NCBI GenBank assembly: GCA_927353735.1
Contig: CAKMIA010000015.1
Coordinates: 1 to 32,280 of the forward strand
Direction: 5' to 3'
Source: an uncultured Veillonellaceae bacterium
GTDB lineage: Bacteria; Bacillota; Negativicutes; Veillonellales; Dialisteraceae
Length of the DNA stretch: 32,280 nucleotides
Positions within the stretch are counted from its first letter, which is position 1. Each line of letters opens with the position of its first letter. The position numbers and the translations under genes are program-made. Below, in pieces: positions 21,957 to 31,112 of this stretch. A model generated the notes under the pieces. That model made no database searches, was not told the origin of the DNA, and saw only the letters and a list, made by a program, of their open reading frames with translations.

Positions 21957-22952
21957 ATGACATACCGATACATCGATCTGCATTGTGATACGATCTACGA
22001 GCTGACGGATCATCCGGACAAGGGGGATCTGCTCCGGAGCTCGCTGGAGATCGATCTGGAGAAGCTGGCCAAGGGGGGCGCCCTCATTCAGGATTTCGCC
22101 CTGTTTGTGGATATGGGAGAATGGCCGGACCCGTGGGCGCGGTACCAGCAGCTGCTCGGGGAATTCCGCCGTCAGAAGGCGAAATACGGAGACCATTTCC
22201 GCCAGATCCTGTGCGCGGAGGACGTGAAGGCCTGCGAGGCGGACGGCCGTCTCGGGGCGATGCTCTCCATCGAGGAGGGGGGCGTGCTCGGCGGCTCGCT
22301 GGAGCGTCTCCATCAGGTCTATGAGGACGGGGTGCGACTCATCACGCTCACCTGGAATTATCCCAATGAGCTGGCCTGGCCGAACGGCACGGAGGGCCCG
22401 GACAAGGGGCTCACCGAAGCGGGCCGGGCCGTGGTGGAGGAGATGGGCCGTCTCCATATGATCGTGGACACGAGCCATCTCAATGACGCCGGCACGCGGG
22501 AGGTCCTCATGGAGGCGAAGCGGCCGCCGGTGGCTTCCCACTCGGATGCGCGGGCGGTGACGGCGCACAGCCGGAATCTGCCGGATGATCTGCTGGCGCT
22601 CTTCGGCGAGAAGGGCGGCCTCATCGGGCTGAATTTCTCCAATCATTTCCTCGGGAGCCCGGCGGTGACGTCCTTCCCCGGCCGGGATGACATCGACTTC
22701 TCGAAGGGGCCGGTGCAGGTGAGCCTGCTCCGGGACATCGTGCGCCACGGCATGTACATCATGGACAAGGCCGGCGAGGATGTGCTCTGCCTCGGTACGG
22801 ATTTCGACGGCATCCAGCCCGCGCTGGAGATTCGCGATGCATCGGAGATGCCCCGCCTGGCGGAGGCGTTCCTCGCAGCAGGCGCCACAGAGACGCAGGT
22901 GGAGAAGATCTTCAGCGGCAATGCGCTGCGCTATCTGAAAGAGATGCTGTAA
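21957..22952 (+). CDS. Membrane-dipeptidase family (M19) dipeptidase
   Basis: A 331-residue zinc dipeptidase of family M19 (renal dipeptidase type). Metal ligands are visible: His9 and Asp11 in DLHCDT, Glu107 in SIEEGG, the histidines of DTSHLND and ASHSDARAV, and the aspartate of LGTDFDGI. Bacterial members cleave L,L or L,D dipeptides in the cytosol; no signal peptide is present. The ATG follows GAAAGGGGCTGATACT. It is transcribed away from the Mn2+ exporter and followed by a strong terminator. Mn2+ or Zn2+ dependence is plausible for the family, but linkage to the exporter is only positional. Confidence 0.95.
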   Translation: MTYRYIDLHCDTIYELTDHPDKGDLLRSSLEIDLEKLAKGGALIQDFALFVDMGEWPDPWARYQQLLGEFRRQKAKYGDHFRQILCAEDVKACEADGRLGAMLSIEEGGVLGGSLERLHQVYEDGVRLITLTWNYPNELAWPNGTEGPDKGLTEAGRAVVEEMGRLHMIVDTSHLNDAGTREVLMEAKRPPVASHSDARAVTAHSRNLPDDLLALFGEKGGLIGLNFSNHFLGSPAVTSFPGRDDIDFSKGPVQVSLLRDIVRHGMYIMDKAGEDVLCLGTDFDGIQPALEIRDASEMPRLAEAFLAAGATETQVEKIFSGNALRYLKEML

Positions 22953-22955
22953 ATT

Positions 22956-22988
22956 AAAAAGCCGTTCCCTTTTTGGGGAGCGGCTTTT
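22956..22988. terminator. Bidirectional terminator between dipeptidase and flavin reductase genes
   Basis: A-tract, arms GCCGTTCCC and GGGAGCGGC (one G-T pair), then T-tract; works for both convergent genes. Confidence 0.85.
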
Positions 22989-22993
22989 TGGCA

Positions 22994-23503
22994 TCATGCC
23001 TTCCGGAGAATCTTCACGATCTCTCCGATATACAGGGTGTGGGGATTGTTTTCCCATTTGCCCTCGTAGTAGCTGCGGTGGATGTCCGGCGCGAAGCGGG
23101 CGCCCTCCATGGGACAGGCGCAGAGCTTCCGGCAGAGCAGGACGAGCTCTGCTTCCTCCGGGAAGGGGATGCCCTCTGCAAAGGCCGGGGTGAGGCCCGC
23201 GGCGGCAAATTTATCGCCCTCCCGTCCGGAGTGGGAGCCGCAGTAGCGCACGGCGTCCCGGAAGGCTTCCGGCAGCACCGCGATGGAGAAGCCCTCCTCC
23301 CGGTCGAGGAAGGCTTTCGTGTACCGGCTCTCCCGGATGGCCACGGCGGCGCAGTTCCGGCTCCAGAGAGAGAGCAGGCCGCCGTAGGTGCCGAGGAGCG
23401 TATTGCACGCGCCCTCCCGGCCGGCGGTCACAAGGAACCAGTTTCCCTTTTTCCGGGGGAACGGGTCCCAGTTCATGTCTTCTGCGTGTATTTCCTGCCA
23501 CAT
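22994..23503 (-). CDS. Flavin reductase family protein (FMN-binding split barrel)
   Basis: A 169-residue protein with the flavin reductase-like layout. GNWFLVTAG forms an early strand, CNTLLGTYGGLLSLWSRNCAAVAIRESRYTKAF is the FMN phosphate-binding region, and FSIAVLPEAFRDAVRYCGSHSGREGDKFAAAGL is the family's strand plus dimer helix. HTLYIGEIVKIL closes the barrel. In anaerobes such proteins hold FMN and act as flavin or ferric reductases or electron carriers. The family covers many roles and the partner is not shown here. The ATG is preceded by AAAGGAGG at a slightly long spacing. It is a single-gene unit. Confidence 0.88.
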   Translation of the reverse strand: MWQEIHAEDMNWDPFPRKKGNWFLVTAGREGACNTLLGTYGGLLSLWSRNCAAVAIRESRYTKAFLDREEGFSIAVLPEAFRDAVRYCGSHSGREGDKFAAAGLTPAFAEGIPFPEEAELVLLCRKLCACPMEGARFAPDIHRSYYEGKWENNPHTLYIGEIVKILRKA

Positions 23504-23836
23504 AGCTCGGCTGCCTCCTTTTCGGTTGATCGTCCTCTGTATGATAGCACAGCGGGGCAGAGAAACGGAATCCGCAGAGAAAAAGTATATGCTATTAATT
23601 TCGGCGGGCTTAAAAATATGGTATAATGAAGAAAAGGAAAGATAGAAGGATTCCTTCCAGGCATAATAGCCGGTTTGAATGCCGTTTCTTTCTAAATTTA
23701 AAGTTTTCGATAAGTGTACTATTTATTTTTCTCAAAGATATCGTATAATGGGATGGTAAAGCATATAATGTGTGCTTAAGGAAGAAGCATTCTCAGGGAA
23801 TGCGGCTTTCAGTTATAGACCCATGGAGGTGTCAAT
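23504..23836 (+). promoter_or_regulatory. 333-bp AT-rich control region before the alcohol dehydrogenase gene
   Basis: No gene is supported here. Three TATAAT boxes lie at 23622-23627 (with a TGG extension), 23744-23749 and 23765-23770; none has a strong -35. The box AAGTGTACTATTT at 23712-23724 is shared with the pyc upstream region and would overlap the -35 of the second promoter. A small hairpin GCATTC-TCAGG-GAATGC is in the final leader. The minus-strand flavin reductase promoter (TATCAT, about 23538-23543) is also in this region. The first TATAAT could belong to an untranslated RNA. Confidence 0.5.
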
Positions 23837-25012
23837 ATGAACAGTTTCCGTTTCACTCTCCCGAGAGATCTGTATGCCGGCCCCGGAGCCATTGAAGAAT
23901 TGAAAGTACTGAAAGGCCATAAAAAAGCCATGATCTGCACCGGCGGCGGTTCCATGCGCCGCGGCGGCTTCCTCCAGAAGGTGGAAAAGGTCTGCCAGGA
24001 AGCAGGCCTGGAAACCCAGACCTTCGAAGGCATCCAGCCGGACCCGTCCATTGAATCCGTCTATGACGGCGCTGCGAAAATGCGCGAATTCAACCCCGAT
24101 GTGATCATCGCCATCGGCGGCGGTTCCCCCATCGATGCAGCGAAGGCCATGTGGGTCTTCTATGAACACCCGGAACTGACCTTTGACGACATCAAGGACC
24201 CCTTCTCCATTCCTCCGCTCCGCCAGAAAGCCATTTTCGTGGCGATCCCCTCCACGAGCGGCACCGCGTCGGAAGTGACGGCCTTCTCCGTCATCACCGA
24301 TTATTCCACGGGCATCAAATATCCGCTGGCTGACTTCAACCTCACCCCGGATATCGCCGTACTGGATACGGATGTACCGGAAACCATGCCTCCGAAGCTG
24401 ACCGCGCATACCGGCATGGATGCGCTCACCCATGCGACGGAAGCGTACGTTTCCAAATTTGCCAACGGCTTCACCGATCCGCTGGCGAAGCAGGCCATTT
24501 CCGATATTTTCGACAATCTCGAAGCGTCCTACAGCGGCGACGAGGAAGCGCGGTCGAAGATGCACATCGCACAGTGCCTCGCCGGCATGGCCTTCTCCAA
24601 CGCGCTGCTGGGCATCACCCACAGCCTGGCGCACAAGATCGGCGCGATCTTCCACATTCCGCACGGCTGCTGCAACGCCATCCTGCTGCCCTATGTCATC
24701 CAGTTCAACAAGAAGGTCTGCATGGCCCGCTATGCCGATCTGGCCCGCGTAGCCGGCCTGCCGGGACGTACGGATGAACAGCTGGTCATCTCCTATGAAA
24801 AAGCCATCCAGTCCATGAATAAAGAGCTGGGCATCGCCAATTCCTTCCAGGAACACGGCGTGACGGAAGAGCTCTATCTGGCGCACAAGGATGCCATCGC
24901 GCACAATGCCGTGCTCGATGCGTGCACGCCGGAAAATCCCCGTGAAGTGGATGATGAACTCATGGGCCGCATTCTGGAATGCGCTTACTACGGAAAGAAA
25001 GTCACTTTCTGA
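23837..25012 (+). CDS. Iron-containing alcohol dehydrogenase
   Basis: A 391-residue group III (iron-dependent) alcohol dehydrogenase that reduces aldehydes or ketones with NAD(P)H, a typical fermentative electron sink. The dinucleotide site has IAIGGGSPIDAAKAMW (91-106) and PSTSGTASEVT. The iron ligands Asp195, His199, His262 and His276 match the order and spacing of E. coli FucO. Sequence style is of the butanol/1,3-propanediol dehydrogenase cluster, but the substrate cannot be fixed. The ATG follows ATGGAGGTGTCAAT. Codon use is biased, as in pyc, so high expression is likely. Confidence 0.95.
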   Translation: MNSFRFTLPRDLYAGPGAIEELKVLKGHKKAMICTGGGSMRRGGFLQKVEKVCQEAGLETQTFEGIQPDPSIESVYDGAAKMREFNPDVIIAIGGGSPIDAAKAMWVFYEHPELTFDDIKDPFSIPPLRQKAIFVAIPSTSGTASEVTAFSVITDYSTGIKYPLADFNLTPDIAVLDTDVPETMPPKLTAHTGMDALTHATEAYVSKFANGFTDPLAKQAISDIFDNLEASYSGDEEARSKMHIAQCLAGMAFSNALLGITHSLAHKIGAIFHIPHGCCNAILLPYVIQFNKKVCMARYADLARVAGLPGRTDEQLVISYEKAIQSMNKELGIANSFQEHGVTEELYLAHKDAIAHNAVLDACTPENPREVDDELMGRILECAYYGKKVTF

Positions 25013-25029
25013 TCGGTAAACATAAAGAG

Positions 25030-25059
25030 CACGCGCTCCTTCGGGGGCGCGTGTTTTTT
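25030..25059 (+). terminator. Intrinsic terminator after the alcohol dehydrogenase gene
   Basis: Arms CACGCGCTCC and GGGGCGCGTG capped by a C(TTCG)G tetraloop, then six T. Confidence 0.95.
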
Positions 25060-25100
25060 GCTGCGGCGGAAATTTTTCACGGGGACCGCCGGCGGAGAGA

Positions 25101-25131
25101 TTGACATTTCCCGTTTCGCATATGCTATACT
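25101..25131 (+). promoter_or_regulatory. Promoter with 19-bp spacer before the ADP-ribosylglycohydrolase-like gene
   Basis: TTGACA at 25101-25106 and TGC-TATACT (extended -10) at 25126-25131, spacer 19 bp with a GCATATGC palindrome at 25118-25125. The leader is about 150 nt. It contains an open frame of 44 codons from the ATG at 25172 (MEGVPKLIDQIRRERLTGG...), which overlaps the main start and has no ribosome site of its own, so I do not call it a gene. Confidence 0.55.
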
Positions 25132-25289
25132 ATATATGTATATATAGATCGGACTTTATAAAAAAGAAACAATGGAAGGAGTTCCGAAGCTCATAGATCA
25201 GATCCGGCGGGAGCGCCTCACAGGGGGAATTTCGCCGCAGTACGGCCGCCGCAAGCAGACCGCGCACAGTTCACAGGGAGGGGACAGGT

Positions 25290-26348
25290 ATGGCAGAAAT
25301 CAGTAAGTTTCGCGGCATGTTTTTGGCGGAAGCCTGCGGTGACGCACTGGGGTATCCTCTGGACGGGCTGTCAGTGAAGAAGATCGTCCACCGGTATGGT
25401 CCCTTCGGGCTGCGCACGCTGGTGCGGACACGGAAGAATGAATTCCAGGCGCAGATCACGGCGAATACGCAGATGATGCTCGCCGCCGCGGACGGCCTGC
25501 TCTGGTCGGATGCAAAGAAGCTGGAATGTGCCGAGGGCATCTACCGGGGATGCATGCGCTGGTTCTACAGCCAGACCGGGGAGGAGCCGCGCCGGGGGCA
25601 GCGCACGTGGATGCGCCGCCAGCCCCATGAAAGGGAATTCTGCCTCGTGCGGGAGAAATTCATGCATGCCCGCCGCGGCGAGGGCCGGACGAGTCTGGCC
25701 GCGCTGGAGAGCGCGGAGCGGGGCTCCCTGAAGAATAAGGTCAATGAAAGCCCCGACGGGGAGGCCATCACCCGGAGCGCGCCCATCGGGCTGTATTATG
25801 CGGGCTCGCCGAAGGAGGCCTTCTACGAGGGCGTGCGCTGTGCGGTATTCACCCATTCCCATCCCACGGCGTATCTCTCGGCGGCGGCCTTTGCGTCGCT
25901 CATCGCAGGTCTGGCCGGCGGGCTGTCCCTGCCGAAGGCGCTGGCGGAGACGGTGCACATCCTGTCCGCCTCGGACCGGTCGGACGAGATCCTGGCGGCG
26001 ATGGAGGCAGCCATCACCCAGGCAAACAACCATCCGGCAGGACGGGGCGATGTGTGGGACCATCTGGACAGCATCCGCTCCTTCGGCACGGGCCGGACGG
26101 GCAGCGAGGTGCTGGCTATCGCGGTGTACTGCGTGATGGCCTGCGACGATCCCTTTGATGCGCTTCTGGCTGGAGCCAATCACGACGGCCGGAGCAGTGT
26201 CACTGCTGCAGCGGTGGGCGCACTGGAAGGGGTCCGCTTCGGGGAATCTTTCCTGCCCCGGTCGTGGGTGGATACGCTGGAGCAGCACGAGCTCATCGGG
26301 AAGGTGGGCGAAAAGGTCTACGAGACCTTCGCCAAGGCCCATATGTGA
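25290..26348 (+). CDS. ADP-ribosylglycohydrolase-fold protein, metal-binding residues lost
   Basis: A 352-residue protein with the DraG/ARH fold. The start GMFLAEACGDALGYPLDG, the central RSAPIGLYY, FTHSHPTAYLSAAAFASLIAG and the C-terminal AGANHDGRSSVTAAAVGALEGV all align by eye with family signatures. The catalytic signature is degraded. The usual DDTQM is ANTQM (Ala58, Asn59), and the usual NHDGDSDST is NHDGRSSVT, so the magnesium-binding aspartates at both sites are missing. Normal members remove ADP-ribose from proteins or small molecules with two Mg2+. This one is probably a binding protein or has another chemistry. The ATG follows GGGAGGGGACAGGT. It is a single-gene unit between terminators. 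Confidence 0.85.
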   Translation: MAEISKFRGMFLAEACGDALGYPLDGLSVKKIVHRYGPFGLRTLVRTRKNEFQAQITANTQMMLAAADGLLWSDAKKLECAEGIYRGCMRWFYSQTGEEPRRGQRTWMRRQPHEREFCLVREKFMHARRGEGRTSLAALESAERGSLKNKVNESPDGEAITRSAPIGLYYAGSPKEAFYEGVRCAVFTHSHPTAYLSAAAFASLIAGLAGGLSLPKALAETVHILSASDRSDEILAAMEAAITQANNHPAGRGDVWDHLDSIRSFGTGRTGSEVLAIAVYCVMACDDPFDALLAGANHDGRSSVTAAAVGALEGVRFGESFLPRSWVDTLEQHELIGKVGEKVYETFAKAHM

Positions 26349-26351
26349 TAT

Positions 26352-26383
26352 AAAAACGGCAGACCCTGCGGGGCTGCCGTTTT
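26352..26383 (+). terminator. Intrinsic terminator after the ADP-ribosylglycohydrolase-like gene
   Basis: Arms AAAACGGCAG and CTGCCGTTTT, 10 perfect pairs. Confidence 0.85.
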
Positions 26384-26392
26384 CTGATGCAC

Positions 26393-26430
26393 AAAAAAAA
26401 GGCGGCGGGGATATACCCTGCCGCCTTTTT
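26393..26430 (-). terminator. Intrinsic terminator of the liv operon
   Basis: On the minus strand GGCGGC and GCCGCC arms with an inner G/C stem, then eight T; nine bases past the livF stop. The opposite strand also ends in T, so it can back up the neighbour's terminator. Confidence 0.9.
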
Positions 26431-26438
26431 CGGTTCTC

Positions 26439-27149
26439 TCAGCCGCCGAGGTAGGCTTTCTGTACCTCTTCGGAGGAGGCCAGCTCGGCGCCGGTGCCTT
26501 CCAGAGAGATGGTGCCGGTCTCGAGAACGTAGGCGTAGTCCGCGATGGAGAGCGCCATGCGCGCATTCTGTTCGACAAGGAGGACCGTCGTTCCCTGTTC
26601 GTTGATGCGCTTGATGATATTGAAAATCTCCTGTACAAAAATCGGGGAAAGCCCCATGGACGGTTCGTCCAGGAGAAGTACCTTCGGCCGGCTCATGAGA
26701 GCACGGCCCATGGCGAGCATTTGCTGCTCGCCGCCCGACAAGGTCCCGGCCTGCTGGAAGGTCCGTTCCTTCAGACGGGGGAAAGACTGAAAGATGGTTT
26801 CCAGATCATTCCGGATACCGTCCTTGTCGTTGCGGAGAAAGGCGCCCAGTTCCAGATTTTCCATGACGGTGAGCGGTGCGAAGATGCGCCGCCCCTCCGG
26901 TACCTGGGAGATGCCCGCCTTTACGATAGATTGGGCTTTCATCTCGTGAAGGGGTTCCCCGTGATAGAGGATGGTCCCTTCCTTGGGATGGAGAAGCCCG
27001 GATATGGTACGGAGGGTAGTCGTCTTGCCTGCGCCGTTGGCGCCGATGAGGGCGACGATCTGCCCTTCCTCCACTTTCAGTGAGATGCCTTTGAGAGCGT
27101 GAATGGCTCCGTAGTATACATGGATATTATTGATTTCAAGCAGCGCCAT
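26439..27149 (-). CDS. livF: Branched-chain amino acid ABC transporter, ATP-binding protein LivF
   Basis: A 236-residue ATPase of the LivF type. Walker A is GANGAGKTT, the signature is LSGGEQQMLAMGRALMSRPKVLLLDEPSMGLSP with Walker B, and the C-terminus is the short YAYVLETGTISLEG form. It pairs with LivG to drive import through LivH-LivM. The ATG is preceded by GGAGGGATAAT, which overlaps the livG stop region. It is the last gene of the operon. Confidence 0.97.
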   Translation of the reverse strand: MALLEINNIHVYYGAIHALKGISLKVEEGQIVALIGANGAGKTTTLRTISGLLHPKEGTILYHGEPLHEMKAQSIVKAGISQVPEGRRIFAPLTVMENLELGAFLRNDKDGIRNDLETIFQSFPRLKERTFQQAGTLSGGEQQMLAMGRALMSRPKVLLLDEPSMGLSPIFVQEIFNIIKRINEQGTTVLLVEQNARMALSIADYAYVLETGTISLEGTGAELASSEEVQKAYLGG

Positions 27150-27150
27150 A

Positions 27151-27892
<742 letters not shown>

Positions 27893-27918
<26 letters not shown>

Positions 27919-28876
27919 GAGTCCCGGCCTCCTTTCTGCGGTTAATGAGGCGGCGGAGAAGGAGCGAGCCTTCCTGGCTGCCGAAGAGTCCCTGCGGACG
28001 GAAGAGCATGAGGAGGATGAGGCACAGCGCGTAGATGATCATGCGCACTTCCGGGTAGTCAGCCAGCGCCGCGGTGATGAAGGTGATGAGCGCTGCGCCG
28101 GTGATGGAGCCGGTCATGGAACCCAGGCCGCCCAGCACTACCATGGTGAGGTAGTTGTAGGAATTGAGAAAGGTGAAGGACGACGGATGGGCGATGGAGA
28201 AGTAATGGGAGAAGAGCCCCCCTGCAAGACCGGCGAAGAAAGCGCCGATGGCGAAGGCCAGCACCTTGGCGAAGGTGGTATTGATGCCCATGGCAGCCGC
28301 TGCGATGGCGTTCTCACGGACGGAGATGCAGCTTCTGCCGTAGGTGGAATTGATCATGTTCTTCAGGAAGAAGAGGGTGATGATCATGATCCAGAAGACC
28401 CAGGCGAAGGTGGTATTGCGGGGAATGCCGGTGAGGCCGGATGCGCCGCCCACGGCCTGGATATTGAGGATGCAGATGCGGATGATCTCGCCCATGCCCA
28501 GCGTGGCGATGGCGAGGTAGTCGCCGTCGAGGCGGAGGGTCGGGATGCCGATGAGGACCCCGATGAGGCACGCCGCCAGCCCGCCGATGAGGAGGGCCAT
28601 GCCGAAGGGCAGGTCATACCACATGCTCATGATGGCGGAGACGTAGGCGCCTACCGCCATGAATCCTGCATGGCCCAGAGAGAACTGGCCGGTGATGCCG
28701 TTGATGAGGTTGAGGCTCGCCGCCAGAATGATGTTGATGCCGATGAGGATGATCTGAAGCCGCCAGAAGGAAGAGATGAGACGCATGTCGATGAGCACTT
28801 CCAGCACGGCGAAGATGACAACGGAGGCAGCGATGAGCGCCAGGTCGTATTTCCGTAGGGATTTGATGATCTGCAT
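27893..28876 (-). CDS. livM: Branched-chain amino acid ABC transporter, permease LivM
   Basis: A 327-residue inner-membrane permease. Conserved LivM features include AASLNLINGITGQFSLGHAGFMAVGAY, LRLDGDYLAIATLGMGEIIRI and the coupling segment around SVRENAIAAAAMGINTTFAKVLAFAIGAFFAGLAGGLFSHY. About nine membrane helices are visible. It begins three bases after the livH stop and forms the membrane channel with LivH. Confidence 0.97.
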
Positions 28877-28879
28877 GGC

Positions 28880-29773
28880 TCACACCTTCTCTGTTTCGTT
28901 TTTGCCCAGGAGGCCGGTCGGCTTGATGAGCAGAATCACGATGAGGATGCCGAAGGCCGCCGCATCGCGGAAGGTGGAGGAAATGAATCCGGAAACGAGC
29001 GCCTCCACGACGCCCAGGATCAGGCCGCCCATCATGGCGCCGGGGATGATGCCGATGCCGCCGAGAACGGCTGCAATGAAGGCTTTCAGGCCGGGCATGA
29101 TGCCCATGAGGGGATCGATGGTGTTGTAGTAAATGCCGACGAGCACGCCTGCGGCACCGGCCAGCGCCGAGCCGAGGGCGAAGGTGAAGGAGATCACATG
29201 GTCGACATTGATGCCCATGAGGAGGGCTGCGTCCGTATCATAGGAGACGGCGCGCATGGCCTTGCCCATTTTCGTGTACTGCACGATGTACCACAGGAGC
29301 AGCATGAGCACCACTGTCGAGCCGAGGATGACGAGCTGCTGGAAAGAAACGATGATGTCTCCCAGATGGAAGATGGTATTGGGCAGGACGGGCGGGAACG
29401 TCCGCGGCTGCGGAGTGAGGAAGTACATGGTGGTGTACTCGATGAAAAGCGACATGCCGATGGCGGTGATGAGAATGGAGATCTTGGAGCTTGACCGCAG
29501 GGGCTTGTAGACCAGCTTTTCGATGAGGACGCCCGTGATGCCGATGACGACCATCGCGCAGATGAGAGCCGGGAAGAATCCCATCTGGAGCTGCGTGGTG
29601 ACGAAGAAGCCCACATAGGCGCCGAGCATATAGATATCGCCGTGGGCAAAGTTGATGAGGCGCATGATGCCGTACACCATGGTGTAGCCCAGTGCGATCA
29701 GCGCGTAGATGCTGCCCAGCGAGATGCCGTTGATGATCTGCTGAAAGAACTGTACGATAATACCGCTGTCCAA
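28880..29773 (-). CDS. livH: Branched-chain amino acid ABC transporter, permease LivH
   Basis: A 297-residue inner-membrane permease with LivH landmarks: NGISLGSIYALIALGYTMVYGIMRLINFAHGDIYMLGAY at the start, AVSYDTDAALLMGINVDHVISFTFALGSALAGAAGVLVG at the coupling loop, and KAFIAAVLGGIGIIPGAMMGG near the end. No ATG is suitable. I choose the TTG at 29773 (TTGGACAGC), because AAAGGGGGAAAC lies seven bases before it. A TTG at 29797 is also in frame but lies upstream of that ribosome site. A strong hairpin pair separates it from the binding-protein gene. Confidence 0.95.
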   Translation of the reverse strand: MDSGIIVQFFQQIINGISLGSIYALIALGYTMVYGIMRLINFAHGDIYMLGAYVGFFVTTQLQMGFFPALICAMVVIGITGVLIEKLVYKPLRSSSKISILITAIGMSLFIEYTTMYFLTPQPRTFPPVLPNTIFHLGDIIVSFQQLVILGSTVVLMLLLWYIVQYTKMGKAMRAVSYDTDAALLMGINVDHVISFTFALGSALAGAAGVLVGIYYNTIDPLMGIMPGLKAFIAAVLGGIGIIPGAMMGGLILGVVEALVSGFISSTFRDAAAFGILIVILLIKPTGLLGKNETEKV

Positions 29774-29807
29774 AATGTTTCCCCCTTTCTTTAGCAATGA
29801 CGGGAAA

Positions 29808-29870
29808 GGCAGAGCCGGTGCCCTGCCTCTGCCGTACGGAACCGGGAAACGGGAGGGCGAGCGCCCTCCC
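29808..29870 (-). promoter_or_regulatory. Two hairpins between livK and livH
   Basis: GGGAGGGC and GCCCTCCC at 29851-29870 form a strong stem with a four-base loop; GGCAGAG and CTCTGCC at 29808-29833 form another. Neither is followed by a T-run, so they are probably RNA-stabilising or processing elements that let the binding protein be made in excess over the membrane parts. Confidence 0.6.
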
Positions 29871-29896
29871 GCCGTGTGCCGTTATGAATCACGCGC

Positions 29897-31081
29897 TCAG
29901 TCTGCGCTGATCTTGTCTGCGAAGACCGGTTTGCCGTCCTTGTAGGTAAGGATGAATGCGGCTTTCTTCGCATCGTGGGTATCGGTGAAGCTCATGTCGC
30001 CGGTGACGCCGCTGAAGGTCTTGAGAGAAGCCAGGCCGTCGGCGATCTTCTGCGGATCGGCAGAGCCTGCGTCCTTGATGACCTGAGCGAGCAGTTTGAT
30101 CGTATCGTAGGTCAGAGCACCGAATACGCCGGGTTCTTCGTTGTTGGCTGCCTTGTAGGCATTGACGAAGTCCATGACCGTCTTGTTGTCTTCCTGGATG
30201 GCGTAATGGTTGGAGTAGTAGGTGCCGTTCAGTGCATCCGCTCCGGCGATCTCTGCCAGCGTCGGGGAATCCCAGCCGTCGCCGCCGCCGAAGGGAACGT
30301 CAATGCCCATTGCACGGGCCTGTTTTACGATCAGGCCGACTTCCTGATAGTAGCCGGGGACGTAGATGAAGTCAGGATTGAGATCCTTGATCTTCGTGAG
30401 GGTCGCATTGAAGTCGGTATCTTTCTGGAGATATGCTTCGGTGCCGACGATGGTGCCGCCCTTCGCGGTGAAGGCATCGGTGAAGAATTTCGCCAGGCCT
30501 TTTGCATAGTCGGAGGAGTTGTCGATGAGGATGGCCACTCTCTTCTTCTGGAGCTTGTCAGCTACGAAGCTTGCCATGACTTTGCCCTGATAGGGATCGA
30601 TGAAGCATGCACGGTAGGAATAGGGAATGACCTTGCCGGTCTTTTCATCGACGGTGATCTTCGGGTTCGTGCCGCCAGGGGAGATGGAGGGGATCTTTGC
30701 GCCGTTCAGGATCGGCACCGCAGCGAGGGCGTTGGAGCTCATGTTCGGAGCCACGACGGCAACGACGCCTTCATCGACCAGTTTCTGTGCAGCGGAAGCC
30801 GCTTCAGACGGTTCGGACTTGTTGTCCAGGGAGACCAGCTCGAGTTTCTTGCCGAGCACGCCGCCGGCCTTGTTGATCTCATCTACAGCGAGCTGAGCGC
30901 CGCGCATGGCGTCTGCGCCGTAGGCTGCCTGGTTGCCGGTCATTTCCAGATCGGTGCCGATCTTGATGGTGTCGCCGTCACTGCCGCTGCTGCTGCCGCC
31001 GGAACCGCCGCAGCCGGTGAGAGCCGATGCAGCAAGCACTGCTGCTGCCGATGCGAAGAGGATTTTTTTCAGGTGTTTCAT
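29897..31081 (-). CDS. livK: Branched-chain amino acid ABC transporter, substrate-binding lipoprotein LivK (copy 2)
   Basis: A 394-residue periplasmic-binding-protein (type 1 fold, LivK/LivJ family). The signal peptide ends at lipobox ALTGC with Cys24 as the lipidated residue, followed by a Gly/Ser linker. The mature part has IGTDLEMTGNQAAYGADAMRGAQLAVDEINKAGGVLGKKLELV, the ISPGGTNP loop, and DNSSDYAKGLAKFF. The ATG follows AGGAGGCCTATT. It is closely similar to the gene just upstream, clearly by tandem duplication. Ligands are probably Leu/Ile/Val or related amino acids. Confidence 0.95.
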   Translation of the reverse strand: MKHLKKILFASAAAVLAASALTGCGGSGGSSSGSDGDTIKIGTDLEMTGNQAAYGADAMRGAQLAVDEINKAGGVLGKKLELVSLDNKSEPSEAASAAQKLVDEGVVAVVAPNMSSNALAAVPILNGAKIPSISPGGTNPKITVDEKTGKVIPYSYRACFIDPYQGKVMASFVADKLQKKRVAILIDNSSDYAKGLAKFFTDAFTAKGGTIVGTEAYLQKDTDFNATLTKIKDLNPDFIYVPGYYQEVGLIVKQARAMGIDVPFGGGDGWDSPTLAEIAGADALNGTYYSNHYAIQEDNKTVMDFVNAYKAANNEEPGVFGALTYDTIKLLAQVIKDAGSADPQKIADGLASLKTFSGVTGDMSFTDTHDAKKAAFILTYKDGKPVFADKISAD

Positions 31082-31112
31082 AATAGGCCTCCTGTATATT
31101 CCGTAGGATTAC

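Noticed and set aside
25172..25306. 44-codon frame before the ADP-ribosylglycohydrolase-like gene
   Set aside because: No ribosome site, ends inside the main gene, composition not protein-like; kept only as a leader observation.
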